A program made the translations under genes and the position numbers. The notes under the pieces were generated by a model that did no database searches, had not been told where the DNA came from, and was given only the letters and a program-made list of their open reading frames with translations. From Panopea generosa (Eukaryota > Mollusca > Bivalvia > Adapedonta > Hiatellidae), in NCBI GenBank assembly GCA_029582155.1, contig CM055895.1, positions 15,490,787-15,554,786 of the forward strand: a stretch of DNA of 64,000 bases, in the 5' to 3' direction. Within the stretch, counting starts at the first letter, position 1, and the number at the start of each line of letters is the position of its first letter. Positions 36,401 to 45,200 of the stretch are shown here, one piece after another.

Positions 36401-36970
36401 GAAATTGAAACTTTTGATGATATTTCTTATTTGTTTTTTCATTGATTGTGAAACAAGTTCAATATCATAATTTAGACAAATTACCTGGACATTTTCCTGG
36501 ATAGAACCAGTACTTAAGCATATATATGTAGATAAAGTGTCTTGGTCAAGGACACCACACATGGTCATGGTGGGGATTTAAGTTCAATATCATAACTTAG
36601 ACAAATTACCTGGACATCTTCCTGGATAGAACCAGTACTTAAGCATATATACGTAGATAAAGTGTCTTGGTCAAGGACACCACACATGGTCATGGTGGGG
36701 ATTGAACACACAAACGTCTGATCCTTGGTCTGATGCTCTACCACCAGAGTAGACTTTGCCTCCCATACAATATCTATTATTAACATTCTCCTTTACATGT
36801 ATTTGACATTATATGTTTGTTTGTTTTTATTTAGGTGCGGCCATAATTTCTGTGCTACCCATCGCTATGCAGAGTCCCATGACTGTACATTTGATTACAA
36901 AACAGAGGGCAGAAAACTTCTAGAACAGAATAACCCAGTAGTCAGTGCACCGAAACTCCCGAAAATCTGA
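15329..36970 (+). CDS. ZFAND4: AN1-type zinc finger protein 4 homologue, complete, 7 coding exons
   Basis: Gene-level entry. The exons are 15329-15431, 26721-26864, 27605-27794, 30586-30727, 32012-33070, 35006-35157 and 36835-36970: 1926 coding bases, 641 residues, stop TGA, and every junction in phase. Residues 1 to about 75 form a ubiquitin-like domain (MELYIETLTG start, LAMRGGPINTRR end). Residues 84-145 form the family block REGDQLNFFRVVDRGDGTLT. Residues 160-193 are acidic and then basic, and coiled-coil prone. Residues 194-546 are a Ser-rich disordered region. Residues 581-614 form an AN1 zinc finger, C-x2-C-x11-C-x-C-x4-C-x2-H-x5-H-x-C (Cys581, 584, 596, 598, 603, His606, His612, Cys614). 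This architecture is that of vertebrate ZFAND4 (ANUBL1), somewhat shorter than the human protein. AN1 proteins link ubiquitin and proteasome or stress pathways; ZFAND4 itself is poorly characterised. The ubiquitin-like fold lacks a free terminal GG, so conjugation is unlikely. Confidence 0.93.
16386..16530 (-). repeat. SINE family A fragment
   Basis: Carries only the tail-proximal half (CTGGGATCCCTGAAGGTATA and a TGACAACTTTCCTGA block), without a tRNA head. ZFAND4 intron 1. Confidence 0.6.
16794..17001. mobile_element. Palindromic piggyBac-like MITE, copy 2
   Basis: TTAA flanks at 16790-16793 and 17002-17005. CCCTTTACTTCATATAGA at the left and a slightly altered GGAGTAAAGGT end at the right. 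The internal hairpin is shortened in its left arm compared with copies 1 and 3. ZFAND4 intron 1. Orientation is reversed relative to copy 1. Confidence 0.78.
17990..18185 (+). repeat. Dispersed repeat, same family as 12110-12415
   Basis: AGGAGAGCTAATGCCATGAC, a GGCATCGGCGTCG block, ACACCCAAGTTAAACTTTTG and TTGTTGTCTTCTGACAACTC. A related decayed segment precedes it at about 17745-17990. Confidence 0.6.
19580..21078. repeat. Pair of 475-bp direct repeats flanking 550 bp, possible TRIM
   Basis: Segments 19580-20056 and 20608-21078 are nearly identical (GGCATAGTGCCACCATTGCA start, GGGGTTACA end) with a few substitutions and small indels. CTATA precedes the first copy and follows the second, which could be a 5-bp target duplication. 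No internal coding sequence is visible. It could be a miniature LTR-type element or a duplication with intervening sequence. The ends are not the usual TG/CA. Confidence 0.75.
21955..22095. repeat. Dispersed repeat family E fragment
   Basis: AATGAATTGGGTTTTACAGC, an ATAGGTTATTCAACACTAAC block and AGTCTACATGTACAAAAA. A longer copy lies at 54752-55020. It sits immediately left of the 38-bp minisatellite. Confidence 0.55.
22094..23215. repeat. 38-bp minisatellite, subfamily 1, about 29 copies
   Basis: The unit is GATGTCAGTTAAGTTCAGTA plus TTGATATTTGTTTCTGTG, with GTAAAG/GTTAAG and CTGCA/CTGTG variants alternating in blocks. ZFAND4 intron 1. Because 38 is not a multiple of three, chance frames through it repeat every 38 residues. 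Confidence 0.95.
23285..23880. repeat. 38-bp minisatellite, subfamily 2, about 15 copies
   Basis: The unit is GCTGCCAAGACGGTTGAATA plus TTGATAGTGGTTGTTGCA. The period and the core TGYCA...GTTNANTATTGATA are shared with the neighbouring subfamily 1 array, so both probably descend from one array. The minus-strand frames rich in Gln, Tyr and Asn are artefacts of it. Confidence 0.95.
24098..24325 (-). repeat. tRNA-derived SINE, family A
   Basis: Tail GATTGATTGATTGAATATTT, body GGATCCTGGAAGTTTAACCA and GTACTCAAGCACACCCAT, head side GGTGGGGATTCAAACTCACA (box B complement). The tRNA 5' part is missing. Confidence 0.72.
24628..24852 (+). repeat. tRNA-Leu/Ser-derived SINE, family C
   Basis: Head GGTCCTGCAGTGCCGATTGA (altered box A), GTAGGTTCAAGTCCCACTTG (box B), body with CTACTCTGAGGTCTTCCTCC and end GAAAATGGCATTAAACCCCA plus an A-rich tail. 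Confidence 0.72.
25437..25861. mobile_element. Element with 25-bp inverted ends, non-autonomous DNA transposon-like
   Basis: Left end ACCGTATTTCTCCTAATTTA followed by CGCCCCCAG. The right end, read on the minus strand, is ACATATTTCTCGTATTAATG followed by CTCCCACC. These are similar terminal inverted repeats 420 bp apart with no coding sequence between. The target duplication is unclear, possibly TA. ZFAND4 intron 1. Confidence 0.55.
26007..26095. repeat. 45-bp tandem duplication
   Basis: Two copies of GTTGGAGATCAGTATGTTTG plus TATGGTTGTAATGTTCATTGGTGGA differ at one position. ZFAND4 intron 1. Confidence 0.85.
26188..26460 (+). repeat. tRNA-derived SINE, family A
   Basis: Truncated tRNA head (CGCATCTGACTATCAATCCA, then GTGAGTTTGAATCCCTGTCC box B), full body, and a clear 3' tail ATTCAATCAATCAATCAG. 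The short CAAT repeat tail is the best preserved of the family here. Confidence 0.8.
26467..26655. repeat. 27-bp minisatellite, about 7 copies
   Basis: Unit TAGATTAGTTTGATGAGAAG plus ACATCCC, directly after a SINE and ending 65 bases before ZFAND4 exon 2. Confidence 0.9.
26721..26864 (+). CDS. ZFAND4: ZFAND4 exon 2
   Basis: The acceptor is TTTTATTTTGCAG and the donor is GTGAGT. It encodes the second half of the ubiquitin-like domain: IPIAQQHLIWKTVELEDDYC, then LHDYSIHDGATLKLVLAMRG and GPINTRR. The QQHLIW and LKLVLAMRGG blocks are the signature of the ZFAND4 ubiquitin-like module. Phase 1 at both ends. Confidence 0.95.
27228..27445 (+). repeat. tRNA-derived SINE, family B, near full length
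   Basis: Head GTGGTATGGCACCCACAATC and GGGTCCAGGGTTCCATTC (box B). Body AAGACGACACTTTATCCGCA and GTACTTGTTCTACCCAGGAA. ZFAND4 intron 2. Confidence 0.7.
27605..27794 (+). CDS. ZFAND4: ZFAND4 exon 3
   Basis: The acceptor is CATTAATACAG and the donor is GTAAGT. It encodes PMEDPALREMAEYVEANREE, then IWEKLPGNRQVTLLVFREGD and a QLNFFRVVDRGDGTLTPLSE block. The last part is nearly invariant in ZFAND4 proteins as I remember them. Phase 2 at the 3' end gives the split Ser codon with exon 4. Confidence 0.94.
29223..29506 (+). repeat. tRNA-derived SINE, family A, best head
   Basis: GGGTTAGCTCTGTCAGTAGA (box A), then TTGAGTTCAAATACCC (box B), full body and an A-rich end. ZFAND4 intron 3. Confidence 0.78.
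29965..30132 (-). repeat. SINE family C, partial
   Basis: Contains GAATGGTGTTGAACGCCATT, a GAGTTGGGCTCTCAG block and, near the tRNA side, CTTGAGACAATGACCACTCA. The middle is deleted. Lies just upstream of the 31-bp minisatellite. Confidence 0.62.
30200..30606 (+). repeat. 31-bp minisatellite carrying splice acceptors, 13 units
   Basis: Thirteen units with TGGTGCT starting at 30214 and then every 31 bases to 30586. The unit is TTTCTTGTTTCAGTGGTGCT plus TCAATGTACAA: a pyrimidine tract, CAG and then exon-like sequence. Seven units (30214, 30369, 30462, 30493, 30524, 30555, 30586) keep CAG before TGG and six have CAA. The last unit is the real start of ZFAND4 exon 4. All three frames stay open for most of the array, which explains three overlapping frames with the same 31-residue period. 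Confidence 0.95.
30586..30727 (+). CDS. ZFAND4: ZFAND4 exon 4, acceptor inside a 31-bp minisatellite
   Basis: The start is placed at 30586 because TTCTTGTTTCAG precedes it, the phase fits exon 3 (AG+T), and the product SGASMYNFNDEEEDDD matches the family SGGSVYN-like segment. The rest is Glu/Lys-rich and helical (residues about 160-193). The donor is GTATCA. The polypyrimidine tract, the acceptor and the first 20 or so exon bases are the last of 13 tandem 31-bp units, so upstream acceptors could also be used. The true 3' splice choice needs transcripts. Confidence 0.82.
30728..32011. other. ZFAND4: ZFAND4 intron 4
   Basis: One family-A SINE, otherwise AT-rich. The short frame at 31200 has no recognisable product. 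Confidence 0.7.
30818..31030 (-). repeat. SINE family A
   Basis: Tail GACCGATTGATTGAATATTT, body CTTTCCTGGGATCCTGGATG, and head complement GATGCACTACCAACTGAGCT. Part of the middle is deleted. ZFAND4 intron 4. Confidence 0.72.
32012..33070 (+). CDS. ZFAND4: ZFAND4 exon 5, large disordered-region exon
   Basis: 353 codons in phase 0, acceptor CCTATTTTCAG, donor GTAAGT. It begins with a basic, Ser/Arg-rich stretch (PHRKPHPPTSGRSSSRTSRL) and an LPPVGHSLGG patch. A helix rich in Glu and Lys follows (ILKERIERLDREEEKEKA), then a long Ser/Thr/Glu-rich region. Three related short motifs, TLENLRESL, SLLDSLRET and TLESLSTSE, recur around residues 425-480. Low conservation is expected here. The assignment rests on continuous open frame, phase and position between two diagnostic exons. 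Confidence 0.9.
34065..34200 (-). repeat. SINE family C, tRNA-proximal part
   Basis: On the minus strand it begins GGTCCTCAGTGGCCAAGTGG and CTAAGATGATGTC, then CACCGCTGTGGTAGTTAGTG. The 3' body is missing. Confidence 0.65.
34372..34405 (+). repeat. Poly-G tract of 26 Gs plus 7
   Basis: Uninterrupted G from 34372 to 34397, one A, then seven Gs. ZFAND4 intron 5. Such a run is unusual in AT-rich DNA and its length may be inexact from sequencing. Its complement gives a poly-Pro chance frame. Confidence 0.9.
35006..35157 (+). CDS. ZFAND4: ZFAND4 exon 6, first half of AN1 zinc finger
   Basis: The acceptor is TTATTTCAG and the donor is GTAAGT. It encodes SARLQRMTTSRDGRILSPTH, then RLPPVKSKKKASKRCFVCAK and KTGLACSYTC. 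The Lys-rich stretch and CFVC begin the AN1 finger. Exon 7 completes the CRC motif through a split Arg codon. It matches the known split of AN1 in this family. Confidence 0.95.
35180..35485 (-). repeat. tRNA-derived SINE, family D, near full length
   Basis: The minus strand begins GACCACAGCGTGGTCTAGAG, then GTAGAGAACCCGCCTTGCAT and GTCGTGGGTTCGATCTCTGA, an almost intact tRNA-like head. The body ends with GTGTAATGTGACTGGGAG and ACTGTCTCAAGTAGACACTG. It lies just after the exon 6 donor of ZFAND4. Confidence 0.82.
35540..35800 (+). repeat. Dispersed repeat family F
   Basis: CATTTGTGCCTCGGAGGTGT, TGATTAATATTTTGTGTGTA and GGGCATCTGTGTCTCATAGA. The same phrases occur at 43360-43890 and, in related form, at 220-590. 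Confidence 0.5.
36450..36765 (-). repeat. SINE family B with internal 125-bp tandem duplication
   Basis: The block starting AAGTTCAATATCATAA at 36455 is repeated at 36580 (period 125) with few changes. The right part has the head complement TGATGCTCTACCACCAGAGT. ZFAND4 intron 6. Confidence 0.8.
36835..36970 (+). CDS. ZFAND4: ZFAND4 exon 7, AN1 second half and stop
   Basis: Acceptor TTTTATTTAG. It encodes CGHNFCATHRYAESHDCTFD, then YKTEGRKLLEQNNPVVSAPK and LPKI, then TGA. It supplies the Cys603, His606, His612 and Cys614 zinc ligands. The C-terminal tail ending in basic residues is typical of this family. Confidence 0.96.
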
Positions 36971-37169
36971 TTGATTACTTACACACACCTCAGAGTCACT
37001 GTTAGAGTATTGGCACAGTCTGAACAAGGCCGGCATGTTGTTGTTTTTGTTGTTGTTGTTGTTGTTATATTGTTGTTTAGATACTATTATATTTAAACCA
37101 ATTATGAAAAAATTTATATTTTTTGTTTTATAAAAATGATTATTGAATCAAAATTCTGTTTTTAACTAG

Positions 37170-37175
37170 AATAAA
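37170..37175 (+). terminator. ZFAND4: Candidate ZFAND4 polyadenylation signal
   Basis: AATAAA 200 bases after the stop codon. Other A-rich hexamers occur further on (for example near 38645 and 42522), so the real 3' end is undetermined. Confidence 0.3.
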
Positions 37176-38739
37176 AAACTTACACTATCATATCACATAT
37201 ACATTTATAAGGCTACTTTGATTTAAAATCCAACATGTTATCCATATATTGAATTTATATATAAATTATTTAAAAGTTTTAAGAGATTTACACTGTTACA
37301 TGTTCCTGGTTCTGAAACTTGGTACGGTGCTAGTTGTATCAGTCGTTATATATGTAGTTAAGTGAAGAATGTCAATATTGTGGAATATTATATAAATGAA
37401 GGAAAAAGATCAGCTGATGTGCTATTTATAAACTCCCTAGTTTCTGTTTCCAAACACAAATCAAATGAAATGTACTTGTAACACAGTTTTCTATCTCTCA
37501 ATATGGTATCATAAATAGAGCGGGACTTAAATATAAGAAATTGAGCCTAAATTTTAAGTTGAGAATCTAATTTGAGTTCGAAGCTACATTGTAAATTGTA
37601 TGGGGAAAAAAATTGAATAAGAAAGAAAAATAGAAAAAAAATTTCATTATCTGATATTTTCTTATATGTATGTTAAAAATCTTTTTATTTACATTTATTG
37701 AAATGTTTTCCAGTATTTAGTAAGGTTTTGAAAATTCAAGAATTCCTCCATGACATATTGGTCTGAAGCACTGTCCTTGGATCTCTTACATGTCACCAAC
37801 TGGTTTGTGGTTTCAAGCCATGTTTGAAATTGTTTGTGTGTTAATTATTTTTAGAATTATGGTTGTTCTAGCTACTTACTAAATATATATTTAGATTGAT
37901 GTTTATAGTGTGCCTCTGAGGCCTTGCCAATTAAACTGGATACCTTCTAATATTATCAACTGTAATGTTTTTGAAATTGTGATAAAAATGATTTTAGATT
38001 GTGGGTGAGTTAAGATTTTATGCTGAAGGTTTACTAATTAGTGCTTATTTGAGTACCATCAATATTTACTTAAAGTATAAAAGCCACAAATGGCTCTTGG
38101 GCAGGTTTTATATAATTCAGTACATGATTCAAATAAGAGAACCCTTTTTCAAAACTTCACAGTCTTCAGTGCATTGGTTTTGTTATCATTTTTCATACTA
38201 CTAGACTATTTCTTATATATTTATTTTTGGCAAAAAATAATTTTCAAAAAGTGTTTGTTATGTGCAGTTTGAAAAAAAAGTTTTAACTCCAACTGGCAAA
38301 ACTTTGAAATTCAAGTGAGATGCACTCTGTGCCAATGGATCTGTGTTAATTCACCATCAGCAGATAGCCTAGTGTAGTCTTTTGATATTTGATAGTTTCC
38401 TCTTACAACTATTTACTACCCTGGCAGTGAAAGTTGTGGTTTTAACTAGATACATGGTTAAAAAATTGAAAGTATAAATGTTTATTCAGGCATTTAAAAT
38501 CAGGACGCATTTCTGAATGCTTAAGTTTTTAAGTATTTAGCTTTGGTAATTGTGGTGAAACTTGACCAAGATGTCATTGGAAAATAATTCACAAACGTTG
38601 TATGGTGGAATAATGGTGCTAGATTGAGAAAGTGTCTGCGAAAAGAATAAAGTTACATAATTACCAGTACTTTGATATATCTCACAACACGCTTGTAACT
38701 GTACTTGGTAAAACAGGAAGATGATGGTGGTTTACGTTC

Positions 38740-38880
38740 AGTATGCTTCATTGATAACAAGTGTCCTTGAGTAAAACACTTTATCCGCATATGCTTAGTA
38801 CTGGTTCTACCCGGAAAGACCTCATGAGTTGTCTTAAGTTGTAAGAACTTGTTGCACAGTCGAGGTAAAATGAATTTGAA
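38740..38880 (+). repeat. SINE family B fragment
   Basis: AACACTTTATCCGCATATGC and GTACTGGTTCTACCCGGAAA, without a tRNA head. Confidence 0.58.
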
Positions 38881-39060
38881 ATAGTTTAAATAAAAAATCT
38901 ATAACACAATAACACTACATAGACTTGATATTGTTTTCTATTCAAGGTAAACAATGCAATTTTGATATTAAATTTTCACATTACATGTATACTAAAATTA
39001 TGCATTTACTGATAACAAATATGAAATCAAGATCCCAGTTTATCGTTTATGTAAACCCTT

Positions 39061-39325
39061 TATTTTGATCCTATTTTGGCAAGGAACATGTATCTCTGAC
39101 CCTAATATCATTTTTATTTTGGAATGGAACATGCATCTCCGACCCTAATATCATTTTTATTTTGGAAAGGAACATGCATCTCCGACCCTAATATCATTTT
39201 TATTTTGGAAAGGAGTATGTATCTCTGACCCTTATATCATTTTTATTTTGAAATGGAGCATGTATCTCTGACCCTAACATCATATTTATTTTGGAAAGGA
39301 ACATGCATCTCCGACCCTAATTGGA
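39061..39325. repeat. 43-bp minisatellite, about 6 copies
   Basis: Unit ATCATTTTTATTTTGGAAAG plus GAACATGCATCTCCGACCCTAAT, with ATGTATCTCTG variants. Confidence 0.9.
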
Positions 39326-39638
39326 AAGGGGAATAACTCTGGTAAATGGTTGAAAGACTTCCTATTTTACAGAGTTGGCTCATCCGTGACAAAAAGTGTA
39401 AAATGTATTTTAATGTCATTTGTTTTTATTGGTTCAATGGATTAACGAAAATATCAACTTGTAATTTTTAACAATCGTTTACACATAATTTTCTAATCTA
39501 GCAAGATATCACTTGTTTCATAATAACTGTCAATAATTTCATTAAAACATTTCCAATAGTAAAACTTTGGGTTAATTATTCATATGGTTTAGGGTTCATT
39601 GACGTAAAAAGTATTAGATGTATGAAAACACAAGTTAA

Positions 39639-39846
39639 CCCTTTACTTCATATAGACGCCTTTGGACACCTAATGTAGAAGGTGTTTGAATTATTGGGTG
39701 AATTATGTTTATGTTAACTGACAGAATGGAAAACAGTGCAGGAAGTGTTCAGATTGCTCGTTACGAGCAATCTGAACTCTTCGTGCACTGTTTTCAAAGG
39801 CCTTCTGTTATTGATTTGGGAAAACGCATATCTATAGAGTAAAGGG
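39639..39846. mobile_element. Palindromic piggyBac-like MITE, copy 3
   Basis: TTAA at 39635-39638 and 39847-39850. CCCTTTACTTCATATAGACG at the left, TATAGAGTAAAGGG at the right. A 67-bp hairpin occupies 39729-39795 (left arm GAAAACAGTGCAGGAAGTGT, turning at TTA, returning GAGCAATCTGAACTCTTC). Best preserved copy, in the same orientation as copy 2. Confidence 0.85.
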
Positions 39847-42800
39847 TTAAATAGATTTTAACATTGCTGCATGTTCCAATAACGGTAATGCGACAGATTC
39901 CTTGATGGCAAAGTTTTGGTTTTATAGCTTGTCTAATAAAGTCTGTTTGCAAGACTTATCAATTTAATGATAAAATACAAAGAGAGAAAAAAATACAGAA
40001 AAGAATTATGTGCGTAATATGATTAGCATTATGTATTGAATGTAGCATCCAAGGCAACTTTTTAGATAAGTTGTTAATGTCAGAAGTACCAACGTATTGT
40101 TTTTAGAAGGGTTAAATATCCAAACAAATGCTTTAAAATCTGATAGAGGAAAAGAATTGTATTTGCATATAATGAATTAATATTTAATATTTTATTAAAT
40201 ATATTACATTGAAGACTGTTCAAATAGTCATTGCAATTGTTTCTATAATTTTTTTTATATATCATTTATTAAAATAAGCACTTTTTCATTACAACACGTT
40301 TTAAATTTTTACTGAGGCTATGATTTTCAATGAAAAAAGTTTTTTTGTTGTTGTGTTTTAAAGCAGAGAGTTTGATATCACCAAGTGTACATATAAAACA
40401 AATTCACTAACACATTTCTTTAATATCGGTTCTATCGAATTAATTCAATTAATTTGTAAGAGCTTGTGATAGATTTTTCGCTTCAGCATTTTTATTTATC
40501 TTATTGTATTTGTTAATCTCTCGAGTGTGTAATTAGATAATCTTGAGTCGAAGTTTATGTGTTTCTTCTGTCATGAACATGTTTTGACCATTGGTTTTGA
40601 TGATAAAAAAAATTACTTAACTTTTTTTAAATGCATTTAAAATGTTTTATTACTTAAAAATATATATTCGTCTTTTTTTCAGAATTAATTTTCTTCCCAA
40701 TTTTGATCATAGTTTCCATTAACAACAAATTATAAATACTGTTATTAGTAAAACATAAATAGTAATTCAAAGCACAGTTTAACATGTGAATTGATATTAA
40801 AATAGGTATGACTGTTTTAAAGAAAACTAATCCAATGTTTCTTTGATGGATTTAATAACAAATAATTAAAAGTGCTAGATATTTCCGATTATATTCAAGA
40901 TATGATTTTAATTAACCTAAGTGAAGCAGGAGTTTGAACGTTCATATGAAATCCATTAACTTTTTTAACATATTGGTAGACCTTATTTTCATTTCTGAAA
41001 TATTAAATGATATTGAAACAAAAGGGGATAATGGGATTCTAGTAAAACATGTTCTCAAATCAATGGCAATTAGTCCCGACTCTAAGAAAATCAATGCAGT
41101 GATTTACTCAAATTACTTAACCGATGTTTCATGGAGCTATTTGGATATAAATCTAGCATTTGAAGAGCCAACAGGTCTTGTGTGTAATTAACTTGTTTCC
41201 TTTGAAAAGATTGTGTAGCAATTTATATCCAGCAATGCATGAACATGAACAACATTGCAGTTGTCGATGTGTGTCAATGTAAGACTCGTATAGGTTAGAA
41301 ATTGAGATGCTTTAATTGTTCACTTTTTTACCAAGTTTACAAATCTTGTTGACTTGAATTTCATTTTGACACATTTAATGTAATTCGACTGTGTGCTGTG
41401 AAGGCGGTACCTTGTTTAATTCCCACCTTTATTAGTTATCGTAGTCTGATTTATATTATGAGATTTAAAAACAGTTTTATTGGCAATACTAAGAAAATGT
41501 ACACAAGTCTACTTTGTAGGTCTGTTAGTGCATTTTATCTGTTTAAGTTATTTTCAACTACAATGTTACTACCAAAATATTTCTTGATTGCTTACATTAT
41601 TTAAACAGAAGGATTGTATGTGATGATTAATTCCTGGGTATTGGTGCGATTTGCAGGACCAGGCTTCTGCTTCATCCATACATCTTAGTACATACTTTAT
41701 TACTTAAAAGCAGTCTTGTGATCATGATTTTTGACTGTCTCTAGTAAAATTGCATATAGTTCCATTGATATAAATTATATAATAAATAAATAACCAGTCA
41801 AAGTTGAGATCATATTTTAAGTTTTTAAGTAAATATTAATTAAGGAAATGTTGATAAAACAGAAGCCAGGGCTTGGTTTTACTTAACATCTCGTTATGAG
41901 TAAATACTAAACCTCAAATTTCTACTCAAGTGTGATTTTCCTCTTTTTTGCTTGTTTAACAAATATGTTCTCAACTCAGACTTGAGAATGAAGGGTTTTA
42001 AAAGATTTTTACTCAGGTTTGAGTTGAGAAATTTCTCAAATACTTTACCAGTATGTGAAATACTTTTTGAGGAAATTTTAATCTATATTGTGGAAAAACT
42101 CAGAATTAAGGTTGAGAAAAGATTGAGTTGAGAGGTTCAGTGAAACTTGAGTCTGACCATTATGGCGAAGTCCTACTATCGATTTATAAAATATTGGTAA
42201 CCGTATATCATGTAACTAACAGATTTGGGATGTTATCTTCACATTAAAATTCATGTAGCATTTTTATCGAGCTTCAAGATTATATATTTGATGTATGTAT
42301 TGCTATATGTATATCCATCTATACAAGAATTGGAATTTTAAATGTATAGATTAGAACTATTATATTATTGATCTGTGTATGATTTTATTTTTTCTCTTTG
42401 ATATAATATAACCGTTTACAATTGAGATTTTAATAGTCAGTGTATGTTATTAAATCTGTTTAATACTAGACTTTAGCAGTATAAAATGATTGGTCGATTC
42501 ATTATAGAGTGTGTTATGAGAATAAAATGAAAATACAGCAACTGCATGTTACCTCTATGTCAAATAGTTATATTTTTGCCAAGTGATTAATTAAGCTTTA
42601 TAGAAATTGTCCAGACAGGTATGTTTATTTCCTATATACTTCATAGTAAATTCGAAACGGCAAATTGTTGGCCACTGTCTGCATGTTTACTTGATATGAT
42701 ATACTTAGTCAGGTTATCCAGATAAGTACATGTATGAATGGTTCTTGCGTAACATGACTTTAATACAAAAAGGCTGTGCTTAACCAACCATATCAATAAA

Positions 42801-43269
42801 TATTGTGAGTGAACAGTTACATTACTGCATTACCCAACTAATATAAAGATATAGATTTGTCCATCAGATCATTATAATGCAATTTATATGAAATATTCTC
42901 TTTTGATATAAGTATATTGAAATTATCTCCCTTTACTGATAACCCCCCGACCCTCTCAAAGTTTTCCAGATGATTACTTCCCCTTATGTTAGATGGTTTG
43001 TATTACAAACTTCAATTGTATTACTTCGTTAAGTAAGAAAGCTAAGAGCTGATATTTTTTCAACACAAATTTTTGTACACTTATCAAGGTTAAATTATGT
43101 TTTAAATGTTGACTTGTTTTGTATTTGACACTGTGATAAAATGTGCAGCCTGTTGTGGATGCCTGACTTACATTGAATAGAGGGTGTGGTAGTTTTGTGA
43201 CATACCATATTAGGTTATGTAACATTCAAATATCTTAAACTTAGATTTTAATTTGTTTTCTTTACAAAA

Positions 43270-43890
43270 CCTTTCAATGTCCCCGCCATTCGAAGAGGGT
43301 GGAGGGACATGAAGTGCTATCTCTGTCTTTCATCCGTCTGTCTGTCTGTACAAGTTTAATTTGATTTCATGTCATTAACTTTTGAAAAGGTATATATTTG
43401 ATTAATATTTTGTGTATTGTAAAATTCAGGTAAAGTTTGATAAATGTCAATGTTTTGTAAAAGTTTACATGATGGCCCCTTTTCAACTGTATTTTCGGTA
43501 AAATATTGGGTTTATAACTTTTAAAAGTGTTAATGTTTGAATTATTATTTGGTGTGTGGCAATATAATCCTAAAATTATATCTAATTTGATATTTTCCAA
43601 TGTTGGTCAAATTGTACAGGAAATATTGCCCTATTTCGACTTAATTTTCGGTAAAATAATTGGATTCAGAACCATCTATTTTGAAAGGGTCTGTGTGGTC
43701 CATTGATACTGTAAAATCAATGTAGCTGTAAAATCAGAAAACACAGAAACAATTTAATATTTGCCAACATCTGTTGAATTTAAATGGAGTTATGATGGTC
43801 CCTTTTTGACTTTATTAATTTCTGGTAAAATTTACTGATATACAATATATAGCCTGGGCATTTGTGTCCTCTGGGCACCTTTCTAGTTTT
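43270..43890 (+). repeat. Dispersed repeat family F, long copy
   Basis: GGGTGGAGGGACATGAAG, CATCCGTCTGTCTGTCTGTA, then two or three repeats of a TGTTTGATTAATATTTTGTG / GGCCCCTTTTCAACTGTATT theme about 130-150 bases apart, ending GGGCATTTGTGTCCTCTGGG. A shorter relative is at 44830-44960. Confidence 0.55.
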
Positions 43891-44016
43891 TAAATATAAC
43901 AGATTTAGCAATGCATCAAAACTGGTGGTGTTTATGGCATTTTCATTGCTAGCAGGAGTTGTCATCTTTACAGGCCAAAAAAGTAATCAAGAACTTCTGT
44001 AAGAATATCGTGAAAT

Positions 44017-44525
44017 ATAGATGGTCTATTGAAAGGCAAATCAAAGATGGTCTATTGAAAGGCAAATCAAAGGCTGTCTATTGAAAGGGAGTTCAAAGAA
44101 AGACCATTGAAAGGCAGTTCAAAGATGATCTATTAAAACACAGTTCAAAGATGGTCAATAGAATGGCAGTTCAAAGACCGTCTATTGAAAGGCAGTTCAA
44201 AGACCGTCTATTGAAAGGCAGTTCAAAGATGGTCTATTGAAAGGCAGTTCAAAGATGGTCTATTGAAAGACAGTTCAAAGGTGGTCTATTGAAAGGCAGT
44301 TCAAAGATGGTCTATTGAAAGGCAGTTCAAAGATGGTCTATTGAAAGACAGTTCAAAGATGGCCTATTGAAAGGCAGTTCAAAGATGGCCTATTGAAAGG
44401 CAGTTGTTCAAAAACTGTCTATTGAAAGGCAGTTCAAAGATGGCCTATTGAAAGGCAGTTCAAAGGTGGTCTATTGAAAGACAGTTAAAAGATAAACTAT
44501 TTAAACGCAGCTCAAAGATAATCTA
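44017..44525. repeat. 26-bp minisatellite, about 19 copies
   Basis: Unit GATGGTCTATTGAAAGGCAG plus TTCAAA, with one unit lengthened by a few bases near 44405. Confidence 0.93.
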
Positions 44526-45200
44526 GGGCATTTGAATAGAGCTGGAGATATTTAATGTGGCGAATATGGTATGTACGAGCATGACATTGTATAAGGTGTA
44601 GTAATACTTGATTATTCATGAAAACTAGGAGATATTTCTTGACACCCTCTGGTTTAATGTGTAGTTTGGCTTGTGTACAATAGCTGAATATTTATAGATT
44701 GTTTGAATGTCTTCGTTATAATTAGGACGAAATGCAGTGATTATATTATCATGCACAAAATGAGTGTGAAATTAATAAGAAATAAAGTTTACAAATTACT
44801 CAGTTTTTGTGTTTATTTTGTATGTTTTTAACTTTTCTGGCCAAAGGTCAGCAGGCCTTATGTCATGGTAAATTGTCCTTCGTCCATCATCCGTCTGTTA
44901 ACTTTTTGCTTGTAGACACCATAGCACCTTCATTTTTCATTGATTCCTAAGCAAACTTGAACAGCAGTTATATAACCACAAGATCTCGGACGAGTTGTTG
45001 AACCAGAGTCATTCGACAACAAATGAATTCAATTCTGAAGGAGTTGTGTACAAACAAAATAACTAACAACTGTACAAATAACGGCTTTAACAAACATCAA
45101 CTTTCAGACGTCAATTATCTCAGATTTCATCTTAGCTCCGCCCAGAGTCCATCAAATGACATCAAACTGTCAGTCAAATGACGTTTAGCTAAGCCAGTTA

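Larger units (their letters stand above)
35158..36834. other. ZFAND4: ZFAND4 intron 6
   Basis: SINE D, family-F repeat and duplicated SINE B. About 35800-36440 is AT-rich with nothing recognised. Confidence 0.7.

Noticed and set aside
40934..41191. 85-residue plus-strand frame with normal-looking composition
   Set aside because: Starts at TTG and has no recognisable motif or splice context; could be chance in the 3' flank of ZFAND4.
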